From Owenia fusiformis (taxonomy: Eukaryota; Annelida; Polychaeta; Sabellida; Oweniidae), in the NCBI GenBank assembly GCA_903813345.2, contig CAIIXF020000005.1:8747375-8811374 (forward strand): DNA of 64,000 bases, written 5' to 3'. Below, piece by piece: positions 59,770-64,000 of this stretch (within the stretch, counting starts at the first letter, position 1; each line of letters starts with the position of its first letter). The translations under genes and the position numbers were made by a program. The notes beneath the pieces were generated by a model. It was not told the origin of the DNA. It did no database searches and saw nothing but the letters and a program-made list of their open reading frames with translations.

Positions 59770-62700
59770 TCATACTTTGTTTAAATAATTAGCTTTGAGG
59801 AAGCGACGTAATATTTTCCCGCTTGCTGACTTTGGTATTTCACTGACTATTTCTACTCCCCCTCTCAGTTTCTTAGTTGGTGCCACTTTTTCTGAAATCA
59901 AATAAACCTGAATTATTCAGAATAAATAACAAAAGATGTTGTTATTCAGTATAGTTTTGGAAATATCTGGCATACAATGCAAATGCATGTATGGTAAAAA
60001 AATATTTCTTAACAATGTAAAATATCATTTGGAGATATTCATCCTACCGAGATATCTGACTCAAATGTTTGATTTGTACATGTACAGGTGTACATGTACA
60101 AATGTACAGTACTGTCAGTACAGTACAAATCTGTACAGGTGTACATGTACAGATTTGTACAGGTGTTTGAGGCACAGATGAATTTTATGTTAATGCAGAG
60201 GGACAACTTTCGGAACTGTTCAACTTACTAAAACGCTTAATTAGCTTCAATTTGCAAAAAGTTCAACTTGAAACTAGCTCTTTGATTTACTGTATACTAT
60301 TAACTTATATCATTTACAAATATACAATATGATACAGTGTACTGTATATAGATTATGGGGTCATGTGATCTAAGTTTGGCTGTGGAGGGGACACAGTCAT
60401 TATGAGACACCCTGTACATGTACTTACGTTCTATATAACTGGCGACTTCATCAGGGTCCATATCCTGTCCTGGGTTGAGCACTACATAAGCTCTAGGGAG
60501 TTCTCCAGCTCGCTCATCTGGGATACCAATCACTGCAGCATCAGCAATACTGGGGTGTTTCACTAGCAAGTCCTCTAGCTCAGCAGGAGCCACCTAAAAT
60601 AGGAAATCATATGACATTCAACAAGTCCAATCCATATAGGAGAGACAGACTCTATTGTAGTAGAAATGATGATGAGCTGAGAGATCATCTCAACACTGAA
60701 TCTTCTAATTTAAGGCTGAAGAATTCTATGAGATGGATTTGTATTGAACTCAATGTGAATTCTGGCTGCTTTCTTACAACAGGCTAAATAAATTAAAACA
60801 AAAAGCAAAATTATTGGAAATCATAAATTTAGTATGGAAAAATTGAAAAGTCCCTCAAAACAACAGGCGTTTTTGTGAAAAAAACTGGTGAAAACCGCCT
60901 GTTGCCTGCTGCTAATAAAACCCATGGTGTGTGACATATTTTTGGGATATTGTGGATTTGTTCACATTATGACCTGATGTGCTTTATGGGTTTCTTATTT
61001 TCACTGTGTTGTAATGTCTTTTGGTCTTTTCCATTTTGGCAAACATGTTTCAAATAATCCATCTAGTTCACACATATTATCTTGTGGTCTAATTATCAAT
61101 GAGAGGAACTGGTGAGTTAAAAAGAATATAACATCCTATGAACAAGGTATTAACGTGAATGTGCCATTTGTTACAGATGCCAACTCCAAACACCTACCAC
61201 TAAATGCCAACCGGCACCAATAAGGATAATATGTCATCACTTGTGTTGGTGGTGGACATAATAAGCACATCACTAAGGTCATATCTTACCTGAAACCCTT
61301 TGTATTTGATGAGCTCCTTAAGTCTGTCTACGATGTAGGTATGGCCATCATCTGCAAACCTGGCAATGTCTCCTGTAACATATAACAAGGCATTAACATA
61401 CAAAATGCCACCATCTGCCATTTGTTACAGACACTGACCACCAAACACCAATCCCTGAGCCCCAACTACTGAACACTGTCCACGAAAAGTTGCAAACTAT
61501 AACAATATGTCACCACTTGTTGAGTTTAGTGATATGAACCACATCCAAGATGAGATTCAATTCGACAAATAAAACTGTAAATCTGTATTTTTTTTTAAAT
61601 GACATGTATGCTCACCAGTATGTAGCCATCCATCGATGATGGTTTTGTCAGTTGCCTCTTTATTCTTTAAGTACCCTTTCATGACCTGAGGTCCTCGGAC
61701 ACAAAGCTCACCATCTTGGTTAGGTCCCAGTTTCTCACCAGTCTCTACATCCACAATCTACAATAATCAAGTGTATGATCTACAATAATTGAGTGTATGA
61801 TCTACAATAATTGAATGTATGATCTACAATAATGTTTGAGTGTTTGTCTACAATATCTAAGTGTTTGATCAACAATATTCGAAATATTATTTTCATTAAA
61901 TATACAGATTCAAGAAAATCAAGCATGATTTTTCATTTTGTTATTTTATTTTTTATCCATATGATTTATTGAGACATTACAAAACACTAGTAGCAGCTTT
62001 GTATTGCAGCTGAGGTCCAACATAAATTGTTTGAATTATTGAGTTAATGAAAGCTTTGTTCCATTAAATCATTTAGCAAAGCATTCAATTATTGTAAAAT
62101 ATATATACAATAAGATCCATAATTGTAATCACATACATGATTCTACAATACATCATACAATCAGATCCCTAATTCTACAATACACATACAATCAGATCCA
62201 AAAATTGTATATCATACATCCAAACAGATCCATCATCCTACTATACACTTACAGCCAAATACTCTCAGATCAATTATTCAATATCATACTTCAATCAGAT
62301 TCAAATCAGTTATCCAACAAGACACAACCAATCAAATCTACAACAGACAACATATATCCTGTTTTGTTTAATACTGCAAAGTGATAATCAAAACTGTCAT
62401 GTCATGCTTTTTCTCATTTATTGCAAAGTGCAAATATAAAAAGTGTGTACTTATTTGCCTGCCCAGTTAACTAGCCATGTTCATGACATAGTATCGCTCA
62501 TATATATAGATCCAAATGAGGAAATACAGTAGCAGGATGTACACAACTAATCCAAACAGTGTTATTTTGTAACATATTTGCTAATTTATCAACCACATTT
62601 TTAAACTATTAAAGAACTACTTTAGTATGTTAGTATGTTTTAGTTTTATTCACTTTATCCAATGGTTTACTGAACAAAGTCTGAGAAATCTTGGTCTCAA

Positions 62701-62837
62701 GCATTTCAGCGTGGTATTTATCAGAACCCAACCCACCTTAGCATCTGTGTTAGGCACAGGCACCCCAATGGAGGATATTACCCAGTTTTCCTTGGGGTTG
62801 CAATGAGTAACAGGACTAGTTTCGGTCAAGCCATAGC
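59770..62837 (-). CDS. 4-coumarate-CoA ligase/luciferase-like acyl-CoA synthetase, 5' partial
   Basis: The last five exons on the minus strand, 62737-62837, 61616-61757, 61290-61372, 60428-60593 and 59770-59891, join in frame and end at a TGA. Motifs of the ANL adenylating family appear in order: [12 protein letters not shown] (acyl and AMP site), [15 protein letters not shown], then DGWLHTGDIARF (the HTGD aspartate binds ribose), [14 protein letters not shown] (hinge to the C-terminal domain), APAELE, and [12 protein letters not shown] with the catalytic lysine. The enzyme should activate a carboxylic acid with ATP and load it onto CoA. The substrate cannot be told; the N-terminal half lies beyond 64000. 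The C-terminus LNKV is not a peroxisomal SKL-type signal, unlike many luciferase-like relatives. Confidence 0.9.
60073..60166. repeat. GTACA-rich palindromic cluster
   Basis: TGTACATGTACAGGTGTACA and its reverse complement alternate, and CAAATCTGTACAGG pairs with CAGATTTGTAC. It lies in the last intron of the synthetase gene. Confidence 0.7.
61143..61264 (+). repeat. Dispersed GTCACCACC repeat copy
   Basis: It runs from CAAGGTATTAACGTGAATG to TGTCATCACTTGTGTTGGTG and GTGGACATAATAAG, a diverged copy ending about 25 bp from a synthetase exon. Confidence 0.6.
61384..61525 (+). repeat. Dispersed GTCACCACC repeat copy
   Basis: It runs from AACAAGGCATTAACATACAA through CTGCCATTTGTTACAGACAC to CAATATGTCACCACTTGTTG. 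It starts about 11 bp from the 5' edge (minus strand) of the 61290-61372 exon. Confidence 0.7.
61758..61872 (-). repeat. 22 bp tandem repeat containing the splice acceptor of the synthetase exon
   Basis: About five units of CAATAATTGAGTGTATGATC+TA (plus strand) abut the exon edge at 61757. On the minus strand each of the nearer units carries ATTATTGTAG|AT, the same sequence as the real acceptor. Confidence 0.8.
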
Positions 62838-64000
62838 CTAAAGTGTGATGAAGCATATTATAGGTAAATTGAAATTGTTATATGCAGTTTTAAGACAATA
62901 AAACGAAATGGTGCCACATTTATTACCTGATGAAGAATCATATTACGGTTCAGTTAAATAATTGTTTTAAGGTTCAATTGCTGAGAATATGTCCATTGTT
63001 GAAAATCTAAAGATGAAATTATGGGTTGCTACTGTTGGCTTCCTCTTTTTATCTAACTTGGTAGATGAATTCTATTTGGATTCCCGAAAGCAATAAATGT
63101 GACAGCATTAAAATATAGGGTGCATGCGTATATGGGGGAAATTCTGAATATTACAGTGTCAACAGTGAGCATCATACTCAAAAAGCAAAATATATGCATT
63201 CACCCTACTTATAAATCGCACACTGAATAAAGTTGGTTAAAAACAGTTCAATTTACAAATGTATTCTAGCGCTACTTTAAATATTACTCTAATTGTTTTT
63301 TCTAATCAAAATGGCGTAAATGGTTAGTAATAAAAAAGAGTAAAAACATAAGAAGCAGAAAGACCAAGATGTCACCGCAATGAAAGCATATGTCAAATTC
63401 AATTCAAGCTTTTTATTTTGCATTTCAAGTTAACAACTAGTAAAAGATATAAAGTTTCAATGCAGCTATACCAATAATTGCAAATTCAGAACATATCAAG
63501 AATCTTTGAATTTGTCACAGTTCTGCTTAAGATATTCTAAAAAGCAACAGAAAATATTTTTTTGGAGGAAGAAAGATCTCTATAAGATAAGGGGGATTGA
63601 AGGTATGTAATACTATGCCCTTATTCTGAAGCATTGCTATTCAAGCTTTTGTTGTGCATTTTAAAAAAGGATGTACAGCAAAACCTGTATATAGTGAACA
63701 CCAATGGTGCACAAAAGTGTTCACTGCTCTCTACAGAGAGTCTCTGTAAAATGTGTCCTGGAGTGGTATTCACTAACACAGGTGTTCACTAGAGAGAGGT
63801 TTTCACCATGACAGGTTTTACTGTGTATCTATATTCTAAGCTCTCTGGAGACCTGGAAAGAATTAGGAGAGAAGTGGATGGTTAAAAGTAATTTCCGATC
63901 CCCTGCAAGCCCATTTTTCTTGAAATAGTAGCTAAAACCATTTATATACAGATACATATAAAACTGTCCATATTTAGCAAAGCATTGGGAAATGTTTTGA
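62838..64000. other. Intron sequence upstream of the first visible synthetase exon
   Basis: The exon at 62837 starts inside a codon, so this is intron. It includes a GTAAAACCTGT/GTGAACACC repeat copy (63677-63828). I found no further exon. Confidence 0.5.
63677..63828. repeat. Copy of the GTAAAACCTGT/GTGAACACC repeat
   Basis: GCAAAACCTGTATATAGTGA at the left and GACAGGTTTTACTGTG at the right are inverted ends about 150 bp apart, with GTGTTCACT motifs between. Confidence 0.65.

Overview
This is a piece of animal nuclear genome, about 64 kb, AT-rich and intron-rich. It is not bacterial. The exons have consensus GT/AG borders and phases that join cleanly, the introns and spacers are full of small inverted-repeat transposons, and the proteins are typical of bilaterians. 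A clear Glass-type zinc-finger gene, of the kind known from Drosophila eye development, argues against a vertebrate. SPATA24 and CLCA homologues, together with many foldback elements and GTACAT-rich introns, fit a marine invertebrate. I cannot name the species.

From left to right there are six protein genes. (1) 1689-9820 (+): the 3' twelve exons of a CLCA-type protein (zinc metalloprotease motif, VWA domain, C-terminal membrane segment) with an unusually long Ser/Thr-rich stalk containing seven 30-residue repeats; the 5' end lies outside the window. (2) 11306-15885 (+): a complete five-exon SPATA24 homologue, a coiled-coil protein. (3) 19282-27619 (-): a complete seven-coding-exon adaptor with an N-terminal PH domain, a proline-rich middle with a PPPY motif and two PDZ-like modules; I cannot name it. 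(4) 31655-43306 (+): complete nine-coding-exon ornithine aminotransferase (OAT), mitochondrial and PLP-dependent. (5) 52558-56703 (+): a Glass-like transcription factor with five C2H2 fingers; its short first exon is tentative. (6) 59770-62837 (-): the last five exons of a 4-coumarate-CoA-ligase/luciferase-like acyl-CoA synthetase, whose 5' end is outside the window.

Genes 3 and 4 diverge from a shared region near 29.6-29.8 kb that looks like a bidirectional promoter, with an ETS-type site and opposite splice donors. Genes 2/3 and 5/6 are convergent. The genes are not a pathway or an operon; they are neighbours on a chromosome.

Much of the novelty is in the introns. OAT intron 8 holds 16 extra tandem copies of the end of the preceding exon with its splice donor. 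The synthetase gene has a similar tandem copying of a splice acceptor. An intron of the PH-PDZ gene holds a 1.5 kb satellite loaded with AGGTCA half-sites in DR4 spacing, sitting inside a split copy of a dispersed repeat. At least eight non-autonomous foldback or TIR elements can be delimited, several with intact target-site duplications of 2, 5, 8 or 9 bp. The 43.3-52.5 kb interval is gene-poor.
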